Source of the DNA: DASVSE01 sp036399715 | GTDB lineage: Bacteria; Bacteroidota; Rhodothermia; Rhodothermales; Rubricoccaceae | Assembly: GCA_036399715.1 (NCBI GenBank) | Contig: DASWMO010000349.1 | Coordinates: 1-28,053, forward strand | Direction: 5' to 3' | DNA: 28,053 bases | Shown here: piece after piece, positions 7,623 through 14,444 of the stretch | Layout of the letters: the number at the start of each line of letters is the position of its first letter | How positions within the stretch are numbered: position 1 is the first letter of the stretch | Program-made: the position numbers and the translations under genes | Notes under the pieces: model-generated | What the model saw: only the letters and a program-made list of their open reading frames with translations | The model's database searches: none | What the model was told of the DNA's origin: nothing

Positions 7623-7658
7623 GGCGGGGGCGCGTCTGCGCCCCCGCCCTCTTTTTTT
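7623..7658 (+). terminator. Rho-independent terminator after the TPR lipoprotein gene
   Basis: A perfect 11-bp stem (GGCGGGGGCGC at 7623-7633 with its complement at 7638-7648) closes a GTCT loop and is followed by CTCTTTTTTT. It ends only nine bases before the GTG of the next gene. Confidence 0.9.
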
Positions 7659-7667
7659 CGACGCCCC

Positions 7668-8852
7668 GTGTCTACGACTCCTGACTCCGCCCCCGATTGG
7701 GGCTTCGCCACACGCGCCGTCCACGCCGGGCAGGCGCCGGACCCGACGACGGGCGCCATCATGACGCCGGTCTACTTCACGAGCACCTTCGTGCAGACGG
7801 CCCCCGGCGAGCACCAGGGCCACGAGTACGCCCGCGTCTCCAACCCGACGCGCAGCGCACTCGAAGGCAACCTGGCCTCGCTCGAAGGCGCGACCCAGGC
7901 AGTCGCCTTCGCCTCAGGCGTTGCGGCGACCGACGCCGTCCTGCGGCGCCTCCGCCCCGGCGACCACGTCGTCGCGTCGAACGACCTCTACGGCGGCTCC
8001 TACCGCCTCATGCGGCAGATCCACGAGCCGATGGGCGTCCGCTTCACGTTTGCGGACCTCTCGGACCTCGACGCCGCCCGGGCGGCCATGACACCCGAGA
8101 CACGCCTCGTCTGGGCCGAGACGCCGACGAACCCGCTGCTGCGCGTCACGGACATCGCCGCGCTCGCGGCTGTCACACAGGCCGCCGGCGTCACGCTCGC
8201 CGTCGACAACACGTTTGCGAGCCCCTACCTCCAGCAGCCACTCGCCCTCGGCGCCGACCTCGTCGTCCACTCGTCGACGAAGTACATCGGCGGGCATTCG
8301 GACGTCGTCGGCGGGGCCGTGATGACGTCGGACGACGCGTGGGCGGAGCACCTCCGCTTCCAGATCAAGTGCACCGGCGCCGCGCCGGGGCCGATGGACT
8401 GCTTCCTGCTGCTCCGCGCGACCAAGACGCTGCACCTGCGGATGGAGCGGCACTGCATCAATGGCGCCGCCGTCGCGCGGCACCTGCGCGACCACCCGGC
8501 CGTCGCGGACGTCCGCTGGCCGGGCTTCGAGGACCACCCCGGGCACGAGGTCGCGAAAAAGCAGATGCGCGGCTTCGGCGGCATGGTCTCGTTCACCCTC
8601 CACGACGACCGCATCGAGACGGCCGTCCGCTTCATGGCCGCGACGCGCGTGTTCGCCCTCGCCGAGAGCCTCGGCGGCGTCGAGAGCCTGGTCTCGCACC
8701 CGGCGAGCATGACGCACGGCTCCATCCCGGCCGACGTGCGCCGCGCCTCGGGCCTCTCGGACAGTCTCGTGCGCCTCTCGGTCGGCGTCGAGGACGAGGC
8801 GGACCTGCTCGCCGACCTCGACCATGCCCTCGCCACAGCTTCTGCCACCTGA
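7668..8852 (+). CDS. PLP-dependent trans-sulfuration enzyme (cystathionine gamma-synthase/lyase family)
   Basis: A 394-residue member of the Cys/Met metabolism PLP enzyme family. Family features are FATRAVHAGQAPDPTTGA at the N-terminus, YARVSNPTR, the cofactor-contact region FASGVAATDAV, AETPTNPLL, and HSSTKYIGGHSDVVGG with the PLP lysine at Lys205. The C-terminal ESLGGVESLVSHPASMTH and RLSVGVED are also typical. Synthase and lyase members cannot be separated by eye, so the reaction is either cystathionine formation from an activated homoserine or cleavage of cystathionine to cysteine. The GTG start at 7668 lies almost on the U-tract of the preceding terminator, leaving no room for an ordinary leader. 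The 3' end overlaps the next gene by 29 bases. Confidence 0.93.
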   Translation: MSTTPDSAPDWGFATRAVHAGQAPDPTTGAIMTPVYFTSTFVQTAPGEHQGHEYARVSNPTRSALEGNLASLEGATQAVAFASGVAATDAVLRRLRPGDHVVASNDLYGGSYRLMRQIHEPMGVRFTFADLSDLDAARAAMTPETRLVWAETPTNPLLRVTDIAALAAVTQAAGVTLAVDNTFASPYLQQPLALGADLVVHSSTKYIGGHSDVVGGAVMTSDDAWAEHLRFQIKCTGAAPGPMDCFLLLRATKTLHLRMERHCINGAAVARHLRDHPAVADVRWPGFEDHPGHEVAKKQMRGFGGMVSFTLHDDRIETAVRFMAATRVFALAESLGGVESLVSHPASMTHGSIPADVRRASGLSDSLVRLSVGVEDEADLLADLDHALATASAT

Positions 8853-9576
8853 CGTGCTGCCGCCTGTGCCCACTACGCCCGCCGCTACGCCACGAGTCAA
8901 TGACACCTTTCTGGCGCGTTTCGAGAAGTGGGCGCTGCCACGCATGGCAGCCAGCCTGCCCGCATGGGTCACCCCGGATACGCTGACGCTCGCCGCCTTC
9001 GTCGGGGCCGGCCTCACGGCGGCGGGATATGTGCTCGCCGGGCGGAGCTTGCTCTGGCTCCACATCGCCTCCCTCGGCTACGTGCTCCACTGGTGGGGCG
9101 ACTCGCTCGACGGGACGCTCGCACGTGTCCGCGACATCCGCCGCGAGAAGTACGGGTTCTTCGTGGACCACCAGGCCGACGCCGTCTCAGCAACGCTCAT
9201 CTTCGTCGCCCTCGGCCTCGGGCCGCTGATGCGCATCGAGTTCGCGCTCGGGATCCTCGTGGGCTTCCTGCTCATGATGAACCTCGTCAACATGGTCGAG
9301 ATCGCGCGCGGCGTGTTCAAGATCTCGTTCTGGGGCGGCGGCCCGACCGAGTTGCGCGTCGTGATGATCGGCGTCAACACGGCCATCTGGGCCGCGGGCA
9401 ACCCGACGCGCACGCTGTGGAGCGCCGAGTGGACCGCGTTCGACCTGTTCGCGCTCGTCGCGATCCCGTTCGTCGGCGTGCTCTACGTCTCGTCAGCTAT
9501 CCGTGAGACGCTGCTCATCAGCAAGTTGGACCCGCGCCCCGAGCCCGGCCCGAACGCGAGCCCGCCCCGCCGCTAA
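8824..9576 (+). CDS. CDP-alcohol phosphatidyltransferase family membrane protein
   Basis: A 250-residue membrane enzyme of phospholipid synthesis that transfers a phosphatidyl (or related) group from a CDP-linked donor to an alcohol. The signature motif is complete: Asp93, Asp96-Gly97, Ala100-Arg101, Gly111, Asp115 and Asp119 (from DSLDGTLAR and GFFVDHQAD). Several hydrophobic segments surround it. The acceptor alcohol cannot be told from sequence. The ATG at 8824 overlaps the previous gene by 29 bases; GTG at 8854, just after that gene's stop, would remove ten Pro-rich residues and is a real alternative. The tail is Pro-rich. Coupling to the trans-sulfuration gene suggests co-transcription rather than a known shared pathway. 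Confidence 0.9.
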   Translation: MPSPQLLPPDVLPPVPTTPAATPRVNDTFLARFEKWALPRMAASLPAWVTPDTLTLAAFVGAGLTAAGYVLAGRSLLWLHIASLGYVLHWWGDSLDGTLARVRDIRREKYGFFVDHQADAVSATLIFVALGLGPLMRIEFALGILVGFLLMMNLVNMVEIARGVFKISFWGGGPTELRVVMIGVNTAIWAAGNPTRTLWSAEWTAFDLFALVAIPFVGVLYVSSAIRETLLISKLDPRPEPGPNASPPRR

Positions 9577-9594
9577 CGGCCAACCCGGACGCCA

Positions 9595-10068
9595 TCAGTC
9601 TGCGGCGATGACCTCGACGGCGTCGCCCGGACGGACCGTCCCGCCGGCGAGCACACGCGTGTACCAGCGCGTCTCGGTGGGATGCGTGGCGGGCTGGATG
9701 CGCCTGAAGTCGCGGCCGGCGAACGACGCTGCAATCGTCTTGCACGGCTCGACGCGCGTCGTGAGTTGGAGCCGGACCGCCTCTCCGACCGCAACCTCGT
9801 CGCCCGCGTGAAGCTCGGCCCACTCGACGCCCGCGAGCGTCAGGTTCTCACCCGTCGTGCCGGGGGTGACCGGGTGCCCTTCCTGCTGAAGGGCTTCGAT
9901 GATCTCCAGCGAGAAGAGGCAGACCGCCCGCTCGGGCCCGCCGTGGATCTTCGTGTACCGCACGGCGTCGCCCGCAAGGCCGTTCACGCCGACCTCCGCC
10001 TCGGCGACGGCGAGCTTGGGCACGCCGCCCCGTGGCGAGACGCTCACCTGGACAACGCGGCCGCTCAC
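9595..10068 (-). CDS. MOSC domain protein
   Basis: A 157-residue stand-alone MOSC domain, related to the C-terminal domain of molybdenum cofactor sulfurases and to YiiM-type proteins. Visible hallmarks are KIHGGPERAVCLFSLE, GTTGENLTL and the conserved cysteine in RVEPCKTI, thought to carry sulfur or contact the cofactor. The substrate is unknown. It begins with GTG at 10068, overlapping the DUF1573 stop by four bases, so translation is probably coupled. The longer open frame upstream is a shadow of the DUF1573 gene. Confidence 0.9.
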   Translation of the reverse strand: MSGRVVQVSVSPRGGVPKLAVAEAEVGVNGLAGDAVRYTKIHGGPERAVCLFSLEIIEALQQEGHPVTPGTTGENLTLAGVEWAELHAGDEVAVGEAVRLQLTTRVEPCKTIAASFAGRDFRRIQPATHPTETRWYTRVLAGGTVRPGDAVEVIAAD

Positions 10069-10781
10069 CCGCCCGCCTGCGCCACGCCGCGGAGCCGGAG
10101 GGACTTCACGGGCTGAACCGTGTCCGTCGTCTCCATCGTGATGGCGATGTCGAACGAGCCGTCCGCCCGCGCGATGGCGGCCGGGTTCTCGACCGTCACG
10201 AGAATCCCTGCCACATCGCGCGCGAAGACCGGGCGGTCGGGAAAGACGACCTGCACGGCGTCGCCGGCGGACGTGCGGACGGACGTGATGCGAACCGGCG
10301 CCTCGCCCTGGTTCTGGAACCGGAACGCCTGCTGCACCGCCTCCCCCGCTTCCGCGTCGACGATGAACACGTCGCGTTCGAAGACCATCGAGCCCTGGGC
10401 GGCCCCGCCTCGCGTAAAGCCCGGGATCACGTCGCCGACGATGGTCAGCGTCGTTGTCTCGCCGCCGTCCGTGACGACGGTGACGTGCTTCTCGAATGGC
10501 CCCGGGCGGCCCTCCGAGGCGTACGCGACGACGATCTCGGCCGTCGCCCCGGGCGCGATGGCGCCGGTTGGGTACTCGGGCGTCGTGCACCCGCACGACG
10601 GGCGGACCTCGACGAGGCGCACGGGCCGGTCGCCGGTGTTCGTGAACGCGAACGTCGTCGTCGCGACCGGCCCCTCGTCGATGCGGGCAAAGTCGTGGCG
10701 CTCGGTGGCGAACGTCGTTCTGCCCTGCCCGAAAGCGGGCGCGGCGACGAAGAGGACCGCTAAGGCGAGGACGAGACGCAT
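10065..10781 (-). CDS. Exported DUF1573 protein
   Basis: A 238-residue protein with an N-terminal signal peptide (MRLVLALAVLFVAAPAFG, cleavage likely just after AFG). Two immunoglobulin-like modules of the DUF1573 type follow. The first carries the signature HDFARIDEG, FTNTGDRPVRLVEVRPSCGC and APGATAEI, and the second begins around VFIVDAEAGEAVQQ. Such proteins are common in Bacteroidota and related phyla; their function is not established. The ATG at 10781 is preferred over the in-frame ATG at 10805 because it puts the signal peptide first. It overlaps the MOSC gene by four bases. Confidence 0.9.
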   Translation of the reverse strand: MRLVLALAVLFVAAPAFGQGRTTFATERHDFARIDEGPVATTTFAFTNTGDRPVRLVEVRPSCGCTTPEYPTGAIAPGATAEIVVAYASEGRPGPFEKHVTVVTDGGETTTLTIVGDVIPGFTRGGAAQGSMVFERDVFIVDAEAGEAVQQAFRFQNQGEAPVRITSVRTSAGDAVQVVFPDRPVFARDVAGILVTVENPAAIARADGSFDIAITMETTDTVQPVKSLRLRGVAQAGG

Positions 10782-10797
10782 CGGTTGAAACCTGTTG

Positions 10798-10816
10798 GGG
10801 CACATCTTCTGTGCCC
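10798..10816. repeat. Small inverted repeat upstream of the DUF1573 gene
   Basis: GGGCACA (10798-10804), loop TCTTC, TGTGCCC (10810-10816): a perfect 7-bp stem 16 bases before the DUF1573 ATG. It could be a leader hairpin or an operator; no known binding motif is recognised. Confidence 0.35.
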
Positions 10817-10842
10817 AGAGTGGTGGATCACGACGCGCCGCG

Positions 10843-10871
10843 CCGCAGGCGCCCTGAACGAGCGCCTGCGG
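10843..10871 (-). terminator. Hairpin at the end of the fused E1 gene
   Basis: A perfect 10-bp stem (CCGCAGGCGC at 10843-10852 with its complement at 10862-10871) lies four bases after the E1 stop codon. No T-tract follows, so it may be a weak or factor-assisted terminator, or an mRNA-stabilising structure that allows read-through into the DUF1573 and MOSC genes. Confidence 0.5.
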
Positions 10872-10875
10872 AACG

Positions 10876-13416
10876 TCAGTACGCGAGCACCTCGCGGGCA
10901 GCCGCGAGCACGTTCTCGTCCTGCGGCAAGACCTCCTTCTCGAGAACGTCGGCGTAGGGGATTGATGAGAACGCCCCGGCGACGCGCTTGACGGGCGCGT
11001 CGAGGTGGCCGAAGGCAGCGGCCGCGACCTGCGCGGCGATCTCCGCCCCGAAGCCCATGAACTCGTGGTCCTCGTATGCGACGAGCACGCGGCCCGTCTT
11101 GCACGCCGAGGCGACGATGGTCTCGGTGTCGAGCGGCAGCATCGAGCGGACGTCGATGACCTCGACCGAGACGCCCTCCTTTTCGAGCGCGCGGGCCGCG
11201 GCGAGCGAGCGGTACACGATCGCGCCCCACGTGACGATGGTCAGGTCCGTGCCCTCCTTGACGACGCGCGCCTTGCCGAGCGGGACGAGATAGTCCGCGT
11301 GCGGCTCCGGGCTGCGCGCCGGGCCCTGACGGTAGAGTGACTTGTGCTCCAGGAAGATCACCGGGTCGCGGCCGCGGATGGCCGTCTTGAGCAGGCCCTT
11401 GGCGTCGGCCGCGTTGGATGGCATCACGACATGCACGCCAGGCCAGTGTGCGAAGAGCGCCTCGACGTTCTGGCTGTGGCACAGTCCGCCGTGGATGTAG
11501 CCGCCGCACGGCATCCGGATCACCATCGGGCTCTCCCACGCGCCGTTTGAGCGGTAGCGCATCGACGCGACCTGGTTGCGGAGCGGCTGCATGCTCGGCC
11601 ACACGTAATCCGCGAACTGGATCTCGACGACGGGCATGTAGCCCGCCGCGGCGAACCCGACGGCGGAGCCGACGATCGAGTGCTCGGCGAGCGGGCTGTT
11701 GAAGCACCGCTGGTTGCCGTACTTCTCGGCGAGCCCGCGCGTGGCCGTGAAGACGCCGCCCTTACCCCCACCGACGTCCTCGCCGTAGACGAGTACGCGC
11801 TCGTTGCGGGCCATCTCTTCGTCGAGCGCGTGGTTGACGGCGTCCACCATCACGACAAGTTCGCCGGTCTCGCCTGGGGCCTCGTACACGCGGTCGTCGG
11901 GGCCTTCATAGTAGACGTGGGCCGTGGCCGTCGCCGGGTCCGGGTCGGCCTCGGCTTCGACGGCGCGAGCCGCGAGGTCGACCTGGGTGTGGATCTCCAT
12001 CCGCAGCGCCTCGACGTCGGCGTCGGTCGTCACGCCGGCCTCGACGAGGCGGCGGACGAGGGCCGGGATTGGGTCCCGCAGGCGATCCGCTGCGACCGAA
12101 TCGGCTTCGCGGTACTTGTTGTGGTCGTCTGACGACGAGTGCGGCAGCAGGCGCACGACGTCGGCGTGGAGTGCGACGGGGCCCTTGCCCGCGCGGACGT
12201 GCTCGATGGCGGCCTTCGCGGCAGCGAGGCTCGCGAGGAGGTCCGTGCCGTCGTACTTCAGACGCGTCAGGCCCGGGTAGCCGCCGAGCATCGTCCAGAT
12301 GGAGCCGCCGGCGGTCTGCTCGCGGACGGGCACGGAGATCGCGTAGCCGTTGTCCTGGATGTGGAAGATGACGGGAAGCGACTCGCGCGCGGCCCAGTTG
12401 AGGCCCTCGTGGAAGGCGCCCTGGCTCGTCGAGCCCTCGCCGCCCGAGACATAGACCGCCTTCGGGGTGTCGAGCGCGGGCTCGCCGGCACGCTCGGCCG
12501 CCGCCGCGTCGCGGCGATGCGCGAGTGCGAACCCGACGGCCGGCAGATACTGCGCGCCGACCGAAGACGACGTGCTGAGGATGTTCAGTTCGCGGTGCCC
12601 GAAGTGCTCAGGCATCTGGCGCCCGCCACCGTTCGGGTCCGCCGCCTTGCCGAAGTGCGCCCGCAGGATCTCCTCGACGGTCATCCCGACCGAGAGGGCC
12701 GTCGCGAGGTCGCGGTAGTAGAAGCAGAACGCGTCGTGGCCGCCGACGAACGCGCGGCCGAGGGCCGTCTGCGTCGCCTCGTGGCCCGACGAGCCGATGT
12801 GGAAGTAGCCTTTGCCCTGCTTGAGCAGCGTCAGCATCTTCTCGTCGAGCCGCCGCGAGGTCATCATGGTGCGGAGGCACGCCATCAGCGTCTCGGCCCC
12901 GACCTCTTCGATCGTGAGCGGCGTCACGTCGAGGTCGCCCTCGAAGCCGGTCGGGGCGGGCGCGTCGGCCTTGCCCGGGTCGACCTCTTCTTCGAATGCC
13001 GCGTCGATGTCCTCGGTGATGTCCTCGTCGTCCTCGATGTCGGTTTCAGAGTCGGCGGTCGCATCAACGGTCGCTTCGGCGCTCGGCGCAGCCGTCATCT
13101 CCAGTTCCGCCGTTTCCGGCGCCTCTCCCTCGTAGACGGCCGTGTCGGCCGATGCAGCGTCTTCAGCAGCCGGTTCGGCGAGAGCAGTCGTGGGAGCCGC
13201 TTCGAGGGCAGCGCGAAGCTGGTCCGCGTCGATCGGGGCGGCGGCATCGGCGTCGGCTAGCGCTCCCGCGTCTGCAAGCGCTTCCGGTGCGGCGCCGTCG
13301 CCGGTGGGGGCGTCGCTCTCGGGCGAGAGGAACGTCCGCGTCGTGTAGCGGCCGGCGTCGGAGGGCGACGGGGGGCGGTCGTCGGCGGGCAGGTCGGGGT
13401 GGTTCTCGGACGCCAT
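10876..13416 (-). CDS. 2-oxoacid dehydrogenase E1, alpha and beta subunits fused, with acidic N-terminal extension
   Basis: An 846-residue thiamine-diphosphate enzyme joining both halves of a heterotetrameric E1 (pyruvate or branched-chain 2-oxoacid type), which decarboxylates the oxoacid and loads the lipoyl group of E2. Residues 1-165 are Ala/Asp/Glu/Pro-rich and probably disordered. The alpha part (about 170-500) has the ThDP motif from GGEG (326-329) to QDNG (354-357) and the loop LLPHSSSDDHNKYR. The beta part (about 518-846) has GEDVGGGKGGVF, NSPLAEHSIVG, EIQFADYVWP and GGYIHGGLCHSQ. The start at 13416 (MASENHPDLP) was chosen because the upstream open frame crosses the divergent gene. 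Motifs suggest the branched-chain/acetoin-like group but substrate is uncertain. No E2 or E3 gene is in the window. Confidence 0.93.
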   Translation of the reverse strand: MASENHPDLPADDRPPSPSDAGRYTTRTFLSPESDAPTGDGAAPEALADAGALADADAAAPIDADQLRAALEAAPTTALAEPAAEDAASADTAVYEGEAPETAELEMTAAPSAEATVDATADSETDIEDDEDITEDIDAAFEEEVDPGKADAPAPTGFEGDLDVTPLTIEEVGAETLMACLRTMMTSRRLDEKMLTLLKQGKGYFHIGSSGHEATQTALGRAFVGGHDAFCFYYRDLATALSVGMTVEEILRAHFGKAADPNGGGRQMPEHFGHRELNILSTSSSVGAQYLPAVGFALAHRRDAAAAERAGEPALDTPKAVYVSGGEGSTSQGAFHEGLNWAARESLPVIFHIQDNGYAISVPVREQTAGGSIWTMLGGYPGLTRLKYDGTDLLASLAAAKAAIEHVRAGKGPVALHADVVRLLPHSSSDDHNKYREADSVAADRLRDPIPALVRRLVEAGVTTDADVEALRMEIHTQVDLAARAVEAEADPDPATATAHVYYEGPDDRVYEAPGETGELVVMVDAVNHALDEEMARNERVLVYGEDVGGGKGGVFTATRGLAEKYGNQRCFNSPLAEHSIVGSAVGFAAAGYMPVVEIQFADYVWPSMQPLRNQVASMRYRSNGAWESPMVIRMPCGGYIHGGLCHSQNVEALFAHWPGVHVVMPSNAADAKGLLKTAIRGRDPVIFLEHKSLYRQGPARSPEPHADYLVPLGKARVVKEGTDLTIVTWGAIVYRSLAAARALEKEGVSVEVIDVRSMLPLDTETIVASACKTGRVLVAYEDHEFMGFGAEIAAQVAAAAFGHLDAPVKRVAGAFSSIPYADVLEKEVLPQDENVLAAAREVLAY

Positions 13417-13448
13417 GGGAGCGGGGCGGAAGGGACGGCGGAGCGGCC

Positions 13449-13480
13449 GGCGCGCGTGCGCGCCCGGGCCGTTCAAGATA
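13449..13480 (-). promoter_or_regulatory. Candidate promoter and leader hairpin of the fused E1 gene
   Basis: On the minus strand TATCTTGA (13480-13473) resembles the TAnnTTTG box and lies 57 bases before the ATG. About eight bases downstream is a very stable inverted repeat, GGCGCGC-GT-GCGCGCC (13449-13464), extended outwards by CGGCC/GGCCG with a small bulge. If transcription starts where the box predicts, the mRNA would begin with this hairpin. Both parts are predictions. Confidence 0.35.
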
Positions 13481-13588
13481 CAGCGCAGCCGGCGCGGCTC
13501 GCCTGCTCGGATGGACTGGCTGCAGCCGGGAGGGCGTGGAACCCGGACCCGACGGCTCCGTCCGAATCCCCCGCCCGCCGCGCCCCCG

Positions 13589-13744
13589 ATGGCCACGCAA
13601 CCGCCTCCAGACCGCCATCCGGCTCCGCCCGGCCATCGTTGGCTGAAGCGGCTCGGCGTGGCCGGGTTCATGTTTTTCCTGGTCAAAGGGCTGATGTGGC
13701 TGGCCCTGCCGGCCCTCCTCGTCTCGCTCGGAGTCGGGTGTTAG
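13589..13744 (+). CDS. Small single-pass membrane protein (51 residues)
   Basis: The product starts MATQPPPDRHPAPPGH, then has a basic WLKRLG followed by a hydrophobic segment VAGFMFFLVKGLMWLALPALLV interrupted by one lysine. The length, basic flank and KRLGVAGF..FLVKGL.WL pattern resemble short membrane proteins I recall from Bacteroidota, sometimes mislabelled alanyl-tRNA synthetase; that comparison is from memory. No function is known to me. The ATG at 13589 is preceded by a C-rich leader like that of the other genes. It is divergent from the fused E1 gene. Confidence 0.6.
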   Translation: MATQPPPDRHPAPPGHRWLKRLGVAGFMFFLVKGLMWLALPALLVSLGVGC

Positions 13745-13762
13745 GGCACTCCCCGAAAGTGG

Positions 13763-13798
13763 ACCGGCGGCGGGCTGTATGAAGCGTGATCCGCCGGT
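13763..13798 (+). terminator. Possible terminator of the small membrane protein gene
   Basis: ACCGGCGG (13763-13770) pairs with CCGCCGGT (13791-13798) over a 20-base loop, followed by TTCGTCG. It begins 18 bases after the stop codon. The long loop and weak T-tract make it tentative. Confidence 0.3.
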
Positions 13799-13840
13799 TT
13801 CGTCGTAGGTTGCGCGCGCCCTCCCACCTCATCCGGCCAC

Positions 13841-14440
13841 ATGCCACGTTCCGCCCTCGCCGGCGCGCTCGCCCTCGTCGCCTTTGGCGCGGCAGCGTTT
13901 GCCCCGGCGTCCGCCCAAACCGCCGTCGGCCTCAGCCGTACGGCCCCCCGCGTCCTCTCGGACATCACCGATACGATCAAGGACAACGACGGCTCGCACG
14001 TCACGCTGCGGACGGTCCTCGAGTACGACCCGTCCGCGGGTGAGTACGTCCAGACCGTGACCGAAGCGGGCGGGGCCGTCCGCTCGCGCGACGTCAGCCG
14101 CACGATGATGGTTCGCCCGACGCGCGCCGAGGACGACGCGGCGCGGGCGATCATCTCGCTCGACGCGGCCGTCGCAGCCGACATGTCGCGCTCGGTCTAC
14201 CCGGTCTTCGTCGACGGCGGGTTCTCGCTCGTCCGCGAGGCAGGCCATGCCTGCGGGCCGGGCTCGCGCTGCCTCCAGTACGACGTGCTCCAGAGCGTCC
14301 CCGGCGAGACCTTCGCCCGGCGCATGCGCTACGTCGTCGTGGACCTCCAGACGCTGACGCTTGTCTCGAACGACTTCGACCCCGCGACCGAGGGGAACCT
14401 TGCTAACCCTGCCGCCCGGGCGCAGTCCCGCTCCAACTAA
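13841..14440 (+). CDS. Secreted protein of unknown function
   Basis: A 199-residue protein with a clear Sec signal peptide (MPRSALAGALALVAFGAAAF, cleavage likely ASA-QT near residue 26). The mature part has a mix of beta-prone segments such as SHVTLRTVLEYDPSAGEYVQ and MRYVVVDLQTLTLV. Two cysteines (HACGPGSRCLQ) could form a disulfide. No family is recognised. The next gene starts four bases after its stop, and that product is also exported, so the two are probably translated from one mRNA and may act together outside the cytoplasm. The open frame and spacing make the gene secure even though the function is not. Confidence 0.82.
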   Translation: MPRSALAGALALVAFGAAAFAPASAQTAVGLSRTAPRVLSDITDTIKDNDGSHVTLRTVLEYDPSAGEYVQTVTEAGGAVRSRDVSRTMMVRPTRAEDDAARAIISLDAAVAADMSRSVYPVFVDGGFSLVREAGHACGPGSRCLQYDVLQSVPGETFARRMRYVVVDLQTLTLVSNDFDPATEGNLANPAARAQSRSN

Positions 14441-14444
14441 GCCG

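Noticed and set aside
12139..13260. Plus-strand open frame of 373 codons opposite the fused E1 gene
   Set aside because: Antisense to strongly conserved E1 sequence; composition is Arg/Val/Ala-rich shadow coding with no recognisable motif.
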